Counted from the first letter of the stretch, positions 24,785 to 35,590 are shown. The stretch is 64,000 nt of DNA from Paragonimus westermani (GCA_008508345.1 QNGE01000145.1:1-64000), one strand, 5' to 3'. Notes: generated from the sequence alone by a model not told the origin. Translations and numbers: made by a program.

Positions 24785-27700
24785 GTGCTGCAGGTTAGAC
24801 GGAAGCCAAAACTCCGCTTTGCTCCTGGCTGGTCACGCGCTCCACAAAATGCGAAACGACAAGGAAAACCTCTCACTGGAAATGCGCGGCTCTCCGTAAC
24901 TTTGTCTGCTTTTGTTTCTACCTTGGGGAGCAGGATGGACCAGTGCCAAAGGACTCTATCTGAAACGGAGTTAGAACTATATTCCTTGAATGGCCACATA
25001 GCGTCCACTCTCCGTGGCGTCGCAGTCACCAAGAAGGCAGTTGCCCTGTCAGCTGCACATATAGAGAAGGCTGCGGTAAAAATGAAACCGAGGGCTCACA
25101 AGGGATGCAGACTTGCTTTATGGTGCCGCTTTCCCGCTAAACTCTCTCCTACCGGGCTGGCCAAATCATTCTTGGTATCCTAATTCCCCCTAGATGTCAC
25201 AAATCCCGTGGTCGGGAGCAGGCTGCGTGCCGATACAAACAAAAAGTCAAATGGACTTTTGGTAGCCTTACAAGTCCTGTTCAGTCCAGAGACGGTGTTG
25301 AGAGGAGCAGTGGATTTGAAGACCGCCAACGCTAAAATAAACTGGTCCTTCAAACGCTCTTAGTGAGAGTGGTTGAAACGGGAGCAGCGGATCAAGACTT
25401 AGCCACAGATAGTTCCACACCGGATGCTATAACTGGAAGCTGAGTTTGGAGCTTCTGCTGCCGCAGTGTCCACCCAGGCTTCTGTGCCTGTGGTAGACAG
25501 CGCAGATACCGCTCTGTGGTCGCCATTTAAACGGCCGACGTCTCAAGCACGGGCACAAGTAGTCGAAGATATTGACACTACTCAGAAGCCTTTTCCTGAG
25601 ATACCTGCCCCCGAACTCACTAAATGGTCCTGCAGAAAATTCTTCCACCTAGAAATTCGGAACAGATAAAGCCTGCTGGTATCTCTTCCTGTGATTTGAA
25701 ATCTCTTCGGCCCATCGCATTGGGCATTTCTATTAGTCTTTCCACAATACCGCGCACATTACCCTCTCTCAAACCCCAACCCCAGTCAAATTTATAGCAG
25801 GTGGAAGCCTCCAAACATCCTCATAGAGGGTACAGTGTAACAGGGGCTTATAGGCCGTAAGTTGTGACACCAACATTGCCGGTCAGGCGACCCGTAGGGT
25901 CACTGACGTACGAACAGCCGGTGATGTCGTGCTCGCATGCGCAAGGAAGAGTCCCTAGAACAACTCAGAAAAACAGACCTAGCCCAACCCTACCACCCGC
26001 CTCCATCCTAGGTCTTATTTCACAAGTTCTTTCTCTCACTCTCGTCCCTCTTGTTTCTCGGAATCAAGTGGGGAAGTGGCTTTTAAATGAGCGTATATGG
26101 ACTGTCTGAATATGTCCAATGAATTACCGGAGGCCTCAGAGTAATCTGATGACGCCAAACCACATATGGTTGCCCTCACAGAGACCTGGCTTACAGGTGA
26201 AATCAGTGGGTGTGAGATAAGTGTTTCCGGGTATGTACTTTACCGAACTGACTCTACTCGAAGGAGAATCGTGGGTTCTGCGACTTGCCTTCAGCATTAT
26301 CTTTCGACACCCACGGTTATCGGTGGATTTCAGTACCCTAAGGAATATGACCCGCTGTGGCTCAGGCTAACGTCGCGTGACCAAGGCTCACTCACAGTGG
26401 GGTTTATTTATCGTTCTCCATCACCCAACGTCTCCGACGACGACACTCTCCTTGTGAACCCAGACATCTTTCTAGGGCCACAAAACTTTTCTCGAATGCT
26501 TGTGTTGGGTGACTTCAACTCATTCAAGATAAACTGAGCGTCGCTTTTGGCAGGGTCGTATGTAAATGTGTGGACGACCGAGCAGTTGGTTTATGAAGCC
26601 GCAACTGGTCAGCATGCACCTTGAGTCTTGGCAGGAGTCTGGGGCACACAGATGGCCTTAACGCGCACACAACAGCACTAAACCCGTACAAGAAGTGTGC
26701 TCCTCAGAGACCGCGAAAACAAAAACCGCCTATTTGAGCATAAGCGACGACTAAAATAGATTGAACCCCTAGCTCTGTCCCTGTGACTGCCCGACGAGGA
26801 GTCTTCATCTGGCTCCCCTGTTTTGGCCGGGTTGATGTTTGGTAGCCCAAAACATCGCATCTCCGAAATGGCACCCCATCCCGTCGTTGTAAAAATTCCT
26901 TCAACACTTGTTGCTGCTGAGTTTCCTGTGCTGTATGTTGGAGTCTTCTTTATCCAAGCTCAATTCACACAGTGCAATGGGTCCTGAAAAGATCGATCCG
27001 GTAATTAGGTATGAGGGCATGAGAAGAGGCGACAGTGACGGCCATCATTAAAAAGAGCGATCAGCACTCTCCGACTATCTGTCTGCCAAATAGCCTTCTA
27101 ACATTCCTTGCACGGTAAGAGAGCGCTCATTGAAAACTGCCATCCATAACCACTTCTTTTGAAACCATTTCTTCTACCCTACCCAGCATGATTTTCTTGC
27201 TAACCGGTCATGCATGACAAATACGCTTATTTTCATGGATAGTCTGACGGAGGTCAAAGACAGTGGTCTCATTTTGGGAGCTACCTTCTTCGATTTTCCA
27301 AGGCGCTGGATTGTGTCCCACAAGGCCCCCTGAAAGACAAACTGGAAGCTCATAGTACTCAGTGAAAGGTTTTTCGCTAAATCAACTCTTTTCTTTATAG
27401 TATAACTCTTAGAGTTGAAACTGGGTCAGACCTTTTGTCTTCCTCCACAACTCTTACGGGGGTTCTTTAGGAGCTGACGCTTGTTCCTCTGTTATTCCTA
27501 CTTTGTATCAATTGCCTTGTGGACAACGTTTCCATGACTGCCCTTCTTTACGTCGCCGAACTAGACATAAAGAATGCCACTGGTCCCGGTGTACTATAGA
27601 TTGGCCTTGAGGTGACTAAGTGTAGGTCGGATGAATGGAACCTCCCACTAAGTGACAGTATGTTCGCATGTCAGTAAAAAGAAATTCTGGCAGTACCTTC

Positions 27701-28350
27701 ATGTTTCACATTGCGTTTGACACAATTGATAGCATGGAATTCGATCCGAAGAAAGATATGAGCTTCTGGATACCGTCTAACAAACACTCCCTGTATCGCC
27801 ATGAGATGGCAGCTAAAAAGGGATCTGCCACTTCTAAGATAATATAGCGTATTTTCTACTGCACAGACAAGAAAACGTTTAAAACGTTTCGCGGGGTTTG
27901 TTTAAGACCGTTCTTGAGAATACCAATCGGGTCGGGTAACCGGCCTAAGCGGAGATATACTGGCCGTTGAGTGTGCCCAGCGCGTGGCTGCTGGACTGTT
28001 TGCACTGTCAAGAGGTGCTGCGCGCGAGTCTCCACTTGAAATCCTTGACATGTATCCACTTGAATTTTGGCGACACCCATGTGGCTTAATTCTCATACTT
28101 ATTTTTTAAGGTAGGACTTGTTGAAAAGTTCTTCATTAATGGGGGGTTATAATGGCCGGGGAGATACAACGGGTAGGTTTTCAAGCTTCGTCCTCAAACC
28201 CTCCTTAGGTAGCAGTACTTTTCTTACCGGATTATTAACCACCGAAACAAATTTCCCCCTGAAGTGGTTATCAGAGCTTCTAGAGATCCCTCCAAAGCAT
28301 TGTTTGATTCTCGTTTGCTTAAAACATCCTTAAGCGAGTATTCTCACACT
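24785..28350 (+). mobile_element. Decayed CR1-like LINE with ORF1, endonuclease and RT remains
   Basis: In plus order, 24785-25670 holds basic and Ser/Pro-rich open frames in ORF1 position. The endonuclease follows at 26166-26537 with VALTETWLTGE, LTVGFIYRSPSPN and RMLVLGDFNSFKIN. RT remnants include LANRSCMTNTLIFMD (near 27.2 kb) and a decayed VLGP block. The C-terminal region near 27.96-28.08 kb reads DILAVECAQRVAAGL and LEILDMYPLEFWRHP, matching the ALEKVQKFATRMV and LFSLERRRVRGDL blocks of the intact copy at 30-34 kb. Near 28.3 kb SRASRDPSKALFDSRLLKTS is the usual last helix. Numerous stops and frameshifts make it dead. At roughly 3.5 kb it spans nearly a whole element. Confidence 0.7.
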
Positions 28351-29317
28351 AGTCCCAGTATTGCAGTGGCCTAATCAATCAAATGATGGAAATGACCAAA
28401 ATATGGTAACACTAAGGAAAATTTGTGACAATGGAAGGTGGGCGCAAAAAGTATGCGAACAAGTAAAACGTGAGACGTATCAATAAAAATAGAATGACTG
28501 TGTGATAAGTCAGTGTCAGTTGAATTGAATGGGCCACCACGCGAGAGAAGAACACCGCCAGAGGGTACGTCCGGACTATGGCTGACAGATAATTTCACAC
28601 GCGGCGTGAGATGACGAACATTGAACGTCGGTAGATCAGCAGATGCGCGGAGCTAAAATATTCCACCGTAAAATCACTACAATAGCCCGAAAATCCTCAT
28701 GAATGGAGAAGACTGAGGCGGGGCGCGGTTATTCTTGTTAGTTATTTGTTGCTAACCCTATTTGAAAACACTGGCGATGCCTTCAGACAATCATGAGGAT
28801 GGTGTTAACAAAACGGTATATACAAAACCGCAAAAAGTTTAATTGCAAACATAACTACAAACCGTACATTACAGTATTTACTGTAGTGCACAAGAACGGC
28901 ACTACGCCCTCTTTTCAGTATCTGCGATTTCAGCAATCTGAACATGAGTTTGAGAAATGGTGGTTCCAAATTACTCGAATCCAGTCAATATGTTCCTTTC
29001 GATGCTCGGCGGTTATCTGTTAAACTGAAAGGCAGTCACTAGAAACAGTGTGTAGCACCGCTCTTGAGGAGTCACAGAAATTGCCGAGAACAGGGTGAAA
29101 CAATAGTCTAACAGACCAAAGTAAAATACAGATCTAACAGTTTTTTAAGTAGGTGGGAATTCAACAACACTTTGAAACGACCCTTAGAAGGGCAACTAAC
29201 TACCTCCAGTGGAAAATCATTTCAATAGTTGATAACTTTAAAGAGAAGAACTGTTGTCTGAGGAAGGTCCGGGGTCGATGCATATGAAGGCTCTTGTCAT
29301 GGTAACTTCGACTGCTA
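28351..29317. other. No recognised gene
   Basis: About 1 kb between two LINE pieces. The open frame at 28793-29023 has no motif I know. Part of it may be the 3' UTR of the LINE on the left. Confidence 0.3.
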
Positions 29318-29850
29318 TCACCTACTGGAGGTGAAGAATTGCTGCACGAGCCCTGTGCTGAACAAAAAATCTGCAAGAATTAAGTCACCACGAAGTCTTC
29401 GAAACTCAAGTCCGCCATTCAGGTCAACAGCGATCGCTTGACATTGGACGAAAAAGCTTATGTACCCGGATACATTGGATCTCTGCCGCGAACCCCGTGT
29501 ATCAATCGCTGAGTCGCAGGCACTACGCCTGTTTTGGGCTCCAAACTTGTCTACAGCACGGGAATTACAACCCCGAGATAGGAAACACGCAAAAGCACAG
29601 TCTCCTACATCTTTGATCTGCTTAGCGAACCTACTGAGTACAAACCTGAACTGAACTGAAGTTTCGGGAATGTCACAGAAATAGCCCGCGGTGCACGAAA
29701 TAATGAAAATTGCGCTACGCACGCGCCACAAATCCAATTTTCGGGGTAGTTGGTATTGTAACGTGCGTCGAGTGTGTTGCATTGTGTTCTCCCATTGGAT
29801 CCGAACGTGATTGCACTGATTCCCACATATTATCATTCGCAATTCATTTG
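29318..29850 (-). mobile_element. LINE RT C-terminal fragment
   Basis: The minus strand is open for 174 codons (29842-29318) and near its end encodes NGGLEFRRLRGDLILADFL, the conserved C-terminal block of CR1-like ORF2 (compare LFSLERRRVRGDLIEMYKI of the intact copy). The upstream part of the frame is only weakly similar. The fragment has the same orientation as the intact element that starts about 230 bases to the right, consistent with repeated insertion of one family. Start and end of the relic cannot be fixed. Confidence 0.5.
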
Positions 29851-30079
29851 TACTAACTTCTCTTTTGAAACGCGGTGTGTTATCTTACAAATGTTGGTTT
29901 TCGTCACATGGTCGGGCTATGTGGATTCAGTGGAATACGCCTAACACGTGTGGCTAGTTATATGACCACAGGAACGAAATGAGCTTGTATGAGGTACGAT
30001 GTCTTGATTATTAATTTACGCTGCCCGAATGGTTCACTGCATTTCGGCAGACGCTGATATGGTCCAACCATGTAATTCA

Positions 30080-30412
30080 AAGTTTCAAGTCCAGGGCTTG
30101 GTGAAGGCCTGCGCCTGTTGACGTCCTGACACTTGACTGGTGTGATCCGGAGGCTGACTAGACTGCGTTTTCTGTTGATATGTTCAGTGATGGTCTAAGG
30201 GTAAAGACAAGAAAAGGAGTATCAAAACCTGGCTGCTCTAAATAGCAAATTTCAAATCCAGGACTTGGTGAAGGCCAGTGCCTGTTGACGTCCTGATGCT
30301 TGACTGGTGTAATCCGGAGATTGACCAGACTGCGTTTTCTGTTGATGTGTTCAGTGGTGGTCTGAGGGTAGGGACAGAAGAAAAGGAGTATCAAAACAGA
30401 GTAGGAAAAAGG
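30080..30412 (-). repeat. Tandem duplication in the LINE 3' UTR (two units of about 165 bp)
   Basis: The stretch from about 30083 (TTTCAAGTCCAGGGCTTGG) to 30230 recurs from about 30250 (TTTCAAATCCAGGACTTGG) to 30400, offset by about 167 bases and differing at scattered positions. Both units contain the same succession of blocks, including GCGTTTTCTGTTGAT and AAAAGGAGTATCAAAAC. The right unit runs into the end of ORF2 at 30391, so on the element's own strand this is a dimeric 3' UTR directly after the stop codon. Duplicated 3' ends may affect recognition by the element's RT; that is inference. Confidence 0.8.
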
Positions 30413-33183
30413 TGGTTCCAATATTTGTCTAGCTCTCTTTTAAACATATCTACGCTCTCAGCCTCAACGATCTTTGCAGGCAGCTTGTTCCACGAGTTGA
30501 CTACCCTGTTAGTGAAGAAGTTATATCGGACAGCCAATCGTGATCTTGTTTTCTTGACTGTGAACCTATGGCCCCTTAGATCTCTGTTCTGACGCATCTC
30601 GAACAAACCTGCCATGGGGTTTGTTCCAGCGTGGTGGGTAATTTTGTACATTTCAATAAGGTCTCCTCTTACCCGCCTACGTTCGAGCGAAAATAAGTTC
30701 AACGAAGTTAGTCGGTCTTGGTAGTTTAGACCCTTCATACCCCATACCATACGTGTGGCGAACTTTTGTACTTTTTCGAGGGCGGCTATATCCCTTTTGA
30801 GATATGGTGCCCAAGCTTGGACACAATATTCCAAGTGGGGGCGAACTATAGCCGAGTACAGTGGAATGAACACCGCTGGACAGCGGTTAGCGATCGCCGA
30901 TTTCAGTCGATATAACGCCCGCCGCGCTTTTGTCGCGGATGCGGTACACTGTGCAGATGGAGTAAACGCACTAGTGACTTGGATACCCAAGTCTTTTGTT
31001 TGCTGCTTAGTTGTTAGTTCAACTGTCTGTCCATATGCATCCCTTAAATACCTGGGCGTTGACTGGAGAGCTTTGGCGAGGATATGACTCTTAAGAACGT
31101 TCAGCGGTAGATCCCACTTTAATGTCCATTCGCAAATTTTGAGAATGTCCCCTTGGAGAGCGGTCGAGTCCGACGAACTCCCGACCAGCTTTATATCGTC
31201 TGCATACAGATAACATGGGCAGACTAAGTCGTTGGTCAGGTCGTTTATGTATACGAGGAAAAGCAGAGGGGCGAGGATTGATCCCTGAGGAACTCCACTT
31301 AACGGAGAACCTTTGTCCGACAGTACCCCTCTTACTCTCACCCTATATGACCTTCCAACTAGAAACGCCTGCATCCATCTGCAGATTCTAGTAGAGATTC
31401 CAGCTTGTCGGAGTTTCCAGCATAAAAGCCTGTGGTTGACAGAATCGAAGGCTTTCTGAAAGTCCAGGTAGCACACCTCGACCTCTTCTCCTTTATCCAG
31501 TTTCTCCGTGACATTGTCTAAAAACGTCAGCAAATTGGTAAGACAAGATCTCCCCCTTAGGAAACCATGTTGAGGAGCTCTGAAGAATTTCTGTTCACAG
31601 AGAAACTTACAGATTCTCTCTCGTAATATTCGTTCGAAAATTTTGCTGACAACACTCGTCAGGCTTACCGGTCGGTAATTTCCAACTTCTGATCTGTTGC
31701 CATCTTTGAAGATGGGAATTACAATGGCTTCTTTCCAGTCTCTCACCACTGTCCCTGTTTCTAATGTGAGGTTGAACAGTTGGGCAAATGGTGACGCCAA
31801 CAATTTGGCCAGAGGTTTTAGGACTGCCGGATGGATGCGGTCAGGTCCTGCGGACTTTGTGCTGTTTAGCTTGGATATCGCTTGCTCAACTTCGTGGGGC
31901 GTAATGATCTGATCCACCATGGGCACGCTCACGGCATTAAGCCGGGGCTCCGGTGCCTCGTTGTCTGAGCGATAAACACTTTGAAACTGTGCCATGAACG
32001 CGTCCGCTATGCCCTTGTCGGTCGATATGATATCCCCGTTATAGGAGAGTGTGGTCCCAATCTCCTTTCTTAGAGAGGACCTGGATTGAGCATATCCATA
32101 AAACCTCTTGGGGTTCTGTTTAATATCTCGTGCTAGGTTGAGCTCATAGACTAGACGAGCATTTCTTGCTACCTTGATTGCTTCGTTTCGAACCTTTTTG
32201 TAAACCATGAAGCTTTTAAACCCCCTATGTTGCATATATGTCTTCCAAGCTATGTACTTGCGTTGGAAAGCTCTCTTGACCCTGGGACGAACCCATGGCT
32301 TTCGACCTCTTCCTCCGACTTGTTTCTGAGGGACGTGTTTATCTGTAAGAACCCGGATGTTATCGACGTGGATCAACCACAGACTGTCGACGTCCTCTAC
32401 AGGGGTCGTTGGGTTCCAGGCCATCTTACCAGCTTCCAATATTAGTTTCTTGTTGTCTATTCGGTGAAACTGTTGCACCTTGTGTGCCTGCTTCACTAAC
32501 AGGGAACACTGAAACGAAAAATAAATCGTCACGTGATCACTCTTTCCCAGTGGTGCTGCAAGCCGTACGTTTGTGACGTCCGTGCTGTGCCGAGTTAGGA
32601 TCAGGTCTAGCACTGAGGCCATCTGTCCGGGTCGGGATCTCGTAGCTATTTTCACATGTTGTGTTAGTGTGAATCTGTTGACTAGGTCGAACAGCTTGTG
32701 GTCAAACCCTCTGCCATTAACAGATCCCAATGACCAGTTGATTTTAGGAGCATTAAAATCTCCCAAAATGAGCAGGCGATGGCCTGATTGACAAGCCGAC
32801 TGAAGTAATTCTAGTAACACTTCGTCTTCCTCTAATGTTGCACCCGGACTGCGGTACACCCCGAAGACCATCAATGGAGGTTTGACGTGGAGTAGGCAAA
32901 CAGCGGTCTGAAGACCCACGAAATTGCAGTTGTAGTGCACGGGAGACTGCCTTATAGAACGTTTGATCAACAATAGGCAGCCGCCCCCGACTGCATTGCT
33001 ACGGTCACTGCGATACCATTGGTACCCATGCGCCCAATCCCCCAGATCTGCTCCTTCTTTGAGCCAGGTTTCTGTGAGGAAGCAAACATCTATGGAGTAG
33101 ATCGCTGTTTGCAGCTCGTCTCTCTTGTTGAGCAGGCTGCATACATTTGCTTGCAAGCATTTTAGCTCTGACGATCTGGCCAT
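30391..33183 (-). CDS. CR1-like LINE ORF2: apurinic endonuclease and reverse transcriptase, intact
   Basis: The frame is open for 978 codons back to 33327; I take the ATG at 33183 as start, because it follows the ORF1 stop by 26 bases and begins just before the endonuclease motif LKCLQANVCSLLNKRDEL. Using residue numbers from 33327, the endonuclease shows TETWL (about 86), YRSDRSNAVGGGCLL, GVYRSPG, LLILGDFNAPKINW (about 190) and SDHVTIYF. RT shows KSAGPDRIHPAVLK (about 497), NYRPVSLTSVVSKIFERIL, PQHGFLRGRSCLTN (about 588), LDFQKAFDSVNHRLL, SGVPQGSILAPLLFLVYIND and catalytic YADD (about 706). The C-terminal part has VRPHLEYCVQAWAPYLKRD and FKRELDKYWNHLFP. The protein nicks target DNA and copies the element's RNA in place. 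No stop or frameshift is seen, so this copy is potentially functional. Confidence 0.93.
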   Translation of the reverse strand: MARSSELKCLQANVCSLLNKRDELQTAIYSIDVCFLTETWLKEGADLGDWAHGYQWYRSDRSNAVGGGCLLLIKRSIRQSPVHYNCNFVGLQTAVCLLHVKPPLMVFGVYRSPGATLEEDEVLLELLQSACQSGHRLLILGDFNAPKINWSLGSVNGRGFDHKLFDLVNRFTLTQHVKIATRSRPGQMASVLDLILTRHSTDVTNVRLAAPLGKSDHVTIYFSFQCSLLVKQAHKVQQFHRIDNKKLILEAGKMAWNPTTPVEDVDSLWLIHVDNIRVLTDKHVPQKQVGGRGRKPWVRPRVKRAFQRKYIAWKTYMQHRGFKSFMVYKKVRNEAIKVARNARLVYELNLARDIKQNPKRFYGYAQSRSSLRKEIGTTLSYNGDIISTDKGIADAFMAQFQSVYRSDNEAPEPRLNAVSVPMVDQIITPHEVEQAISKLNSTKSAGPDRIHPAVLKPLAKLLASPFAQLFNLTLETGTVVRDWKEAIVIPIFKDGNRSEVGNYRPVSLTSVVSKIFERILRERICKFLCEQKFFRAPQHGFLRGRSCLTNLLTFLDNVTEKLDKGEEVEVCYLDFQKAFDSVNHRLLCWKLRQAGISTRICRWMQAFLVGRSYRVRVRGVLSDKGSPLSGVPQGSILAPLLFLVYINDLTNDLVCPCYLYADDIKLVGSSSDSTALQGDILKICEWTLKWDLPLNVLKSHILAKALQSTPRYLRDAYGQTVELTTKQQTKDLGIQVTSAFTPSAQCTASATKARRALYRLKSAIANRCPAVFIPLYSAIVRPHLEYCVQAWAPYLKRDIAALEKVQKFATRMVWGMKGLNYQDRLTSLNLFSLERRRVRGDLIEMYKITHHAGTNPMAGLFEMRQNRDLRGHRFTVKKTRSRLAVRYNFFTNRVVNSWNKLPAKIVEAESVDMFKRELDKYWNHLFPTLF

Positions 33184-33209
33184 CTGCCTACTCCGCCTTT
33201 TGGTCGTAT

Positions 33210-34520
33210 CTAATCCCTCGGAGGAAACCTCCAAAGGATAGATCTGTTTTTTTTGATGTAGGGATAAGAACCAGCCCGTTGTAAACCGTTTTTCTCTTCG
33301 GTGTCTGGCTCTCCAAGACTGTGGCATCGTCGTCTTGTTCCCTTGGCGCTGCGTTTTGCTTCCTGACCCAGGTTTAAGCTAAGTCGCTCACTTATGACTC
33401 TTGGTGTAGCTGATATCACCCCATATGGTCCAGATTTGCCTTCCGTGGCTGTGTCTCCTTTGACTTTTATGCCTGGCATCCTCTGAGCTATCGTATCAGC
33501 TTTGGATAGTACCAGATCCCGAATGTTGCGGTCTCGAAATTCAACTAGGAGTGGTCTGTGGCTGTTCGTTTGCGTGTTAGATGTGATCCACCTACCGAGT
33601 CTGTGCGCTCTGCGCCATTTTGTCGCTGCGAGTAGTTCGGCGTTTCGCAAAACACTTAGAATTAGTTGTCTTTCCGAAGACTTCCTATGTTTAGGATCCG
33701 GTATGACCGGTTCAGGGGCTTGAATAATTATGTTCCTGTCCCTTTTCAGAGTGGCCTCATAGGAATTTTGTAACTGTCTAACTGTGTTAATCTGATTATG
33801 TAGAGAGGCCGTGACATTACGTAGATGGGCCTCGTGTTGCGCGATCCGTGCGAGAACCGCATCAAGGTTTGTCGGGCTATTGGGACTGTGGTGCACGCGA
33901 TGATTTACGAGCGTCCTGCTACCTTCCTTCAGTTGTCCCCTTGGCGTCGGCCCTATTGGTTTCACAGGTTTCGTAATTGTGCTAGTAGTTGGCATTTTTG
34001 TTCCCTGAGCAACTTCATTGCCGTTTTGGAAGTTTGGTGAAACCGAGGTGTTGTTTTTAGGGTGTAAAGCTGTTGTTCTAAGTGGTGTTGAGCGCACAAG
34101 AGGGCTACCTCCTGGTGTGGGGTGTACGAACTGCTTGCAGAAGGCTGTCGGAGTGCTCTCAACTTTCCTTGAGATTCCGTAATGATCAGCCCTGGTTTTT
34201 GCTGCTGTTGCGGCAGCAGCAGCGAAGTTCCGAGACTTAGTGATGCTATGACTTGGGAAACAGGTGCCGGAGGGCGATATGTGTTGATCTCCTATTACCG
34301 ATTCCGATCTATCTGCAAGATTAAGCAACTTTCTTCCTCTGGCTTTGCATTCTAGACAGACCCAGCACAGGTCAGTGTATCTACCGTGCAGTTTATATAG
34401 CTCGGTGCTTATGCATGCACAAGACTGGTGACACCATCTATCGCATATGTCACATTGGATACCGACCACCACCTTTCTTCCACACTGCTTGTTAAGGCAT
34501 GGATAAGAGACACGAGGCAT
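33210..34520 (-). CDS. CR1-like LINE ORF1: PHD-type zinc finger and nucleic-acid-binding protein, intact
   Basis: A 436-codon frame starts with ATG at 34520 and ends at TAG 33212-33210. Residues 8-55 form a clean PHD finger: Cys8-x4-Cys13-x9-Cys23-x2-Cys26-x4-His31-x2-Cys34-x17-Cys52-x2-Cys55. The middle (about 85-220) is rich in Ser, Thr, Pro and Lys and looks disordered. Residues about 225-265 can form a short coiled coil (LDAVLARIAQHEAHL, INTVRQLQNSYEATL). Residues about 285-370 look like the folded RNA-binding part (RQLILSVLRNAELLAATKW, LLVEFRDRNIRDLVL). ORF1 proteins of such elements coat the RNA and act as chaperones. A PHD finger in ORF1 is known from CR1-group elements and could read histone tails; that role is inference here. 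Confidence 0.88.
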   Translation of the reverse strand: MPRVSYPCLNKQCGRKVVVGIQCDICDRWCHQSCACISTELYKLHGRYTDLCWVCLECKARGRKLLNLADRSESVIGDQHISPSGTCFPSHSITKSRNFAAAAATAAKTRADHYGISRKVESTPTAFCKQFVHPTPGGSPLVRSTPLRTTALHPKNNTSVSPNFQNGNEVAQGTKMPTTSTITKPVKPIGPTPRGQLKEGSRTLVNHRVHHSPNSPTNLDAVLARIAQHEAHLRNVTASLHNQINTVRQLQNSYEATLKRDRNIIIQAPEPVIPDPKHRKSSERQLILSVLRNAELLAATKWRRAHRLGRWITSNTQTNSHRPLLVEFRDRNIRDLVLSKADTIAQRMPGIKVKGDTATEGKSGPYGVISATPRVISERLSLNLGQEAKRSAKGTRRRCHSLGEPDTEEKNGLQRAGSYPYIKKNRSILWRFPPRD

Positions 34521-34620
34521 ATTACCAGCAGGATGATTATATGCTTAATTTATACCTAATTTATATGGCAGAAAAAAAAGTGCAGGACGAGAGGGGCAAC
34601 TTATCTTCGAATTCGAATCG
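34521..34620 (-). promoter_or_regulatory. Probable 5' UTR/internal promoter region of the intact LINE
   Basis: About 60-100 bases separate the ORF1 start at 34520 from the older LINE debris that begins at about 34640. Autonomous LINEs carry their promoter in this leader. The sequence is AT-rich with a run of eight A (about 34573-34581, plus strand). No promoter element can be assigned by eye, and the 5' end and any target-site duplication are not resolved. Confidence 0.35.
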
Positions 34621-34639
34621 CGCGCAGAAACCAATCACT

Positions 34640-35051
34640 TCGATCAGTACAAAGTAGGGAAAAGGTTGTTTCAACAGTTGTCTTGCTCTCTTTTGAGTAT
34701 ATCCGTGTGTTTTCCCACAAAATACGGGGCTATTTTCCCAAGAGCCTCGTCCGCATTTTGAGTTGGTATGGAGTTTATCAGGTGTCGTTTAAAAAGAGGG
34801 CAACAGATGAAGTTGTAATGCCCGTGTGGTGTGCACAACGCACAAAGAACATCGTTATTCAACGATAAAGAACTAGGGTTTTTTCTTCTATTAAAATTCG
34901 GTGGAATTGTTGCTGATTCTGTGGCATCATGGATACCTGAGGTGTTCTTTTCGGGTGGTTGGTTCAATATATCAAGGGATTGACGATAAAAGTAGTAAGG
35001 AGAGCCTTTTGGCGATTCTGATTCTTCTAGCGTAAAATCGGGAAATGACAA
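34640..35051 (-). mobile_element. Chimeric relic: LINE ORF2 tail joined to a possible BEL/Pao gag zinc-knuckle piece
   Basis: The minus strand is open for 126 codons (35051-34671). Its end, ILKREQDNCWNNLFP, together with the bases down to 34640, is clearly homologous to the ORF2 end of the intact LINE (FKRELDKYWNHLFP), and DNA such as GGTTGTTTCAACAGTTGTCTTGCTCTC aligns with it. The earlier part contains CALCTPHGHYNFICC followed by FKRH, a Cys-x2-Cys-His-Cys array reminiscent of the gag zinc knuckles of BEL/Pao elements. The single frame therefore joins two unrelated pieces. The BEL/Pao assignment is weak. Confidence 0.45.
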
Positions 35052-35149
35052 TCATACGTGAAACAGAAAACAGGTGCGGTACCTCTTCTGAGGTGACATG
35101 CTTATCAAGAAGAGCCTTAAAATCAGAAGTGTAACAAGCAAAAGTAACA

Positions 35150-35560
35150 TAGTTGTGAAAAGCATTTCATACGTTACAACCTTACAGTGAGAAACAGTCA
35201 TGACGGCACTTTAGCCGACTTTGTTGGACCTACAGTCTGAGGGACTGGCCTGTCGGGGGACCGTTGCAAACCATGCTGAACATCGAGCTGTGCGAATGGT
35301 AAACTAATACGAGGGTCGGAAAATAGCAAAGGTAAACCCACGTCTAAGCTGGTGGACCTCTAACGAGTCCAGCTTCAAGGGTAATTATCCGAATCCACAG
35401 GGCTTGGCTTGGAGACCCCAAATGGCTTCGGTGGCGTTTCGCTGCACTCCCTCAAGAGGTATTTTGTTCCTCGGAAGAAAAGGTGGCCGCATCCGAGCTC
35501 CATTCTCAATGGTTCAATGGGTTGTGAACGGAATTAGGAAGCTGGAACCTTTGAGCATTC
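35150..35560 (-). mobile_element. Second LINE RT C-terminal fragment
   Basis: Translation of the minus strand between about 35510 and 35400 gives LEGVQRNATEAIWGLQAK, the ALEKVQ-x-ATRMV-x-GLKGL block of CR1-like ORF2, and further down (about 35250-35170) a GQSLRL..RLKCRHDCFSL stretch resembling LRGHLLKL..RLECRRLFLT of the neighbouring copy. It is thus an extra copy of a segment that also occurs at 35591-35990, in the same orientation. Frames are broken. Confidence 0.5.
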
Positions 35561-35590
35561 CGTATCTCGATGGGTAGAGCCTCAAGGTCT

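Noticed and set aside
33502..33723. Plus-strand open frames inside 30.4-34.5 kb
   Set aside because: Antisense shadows of the intact LINE ORFs.
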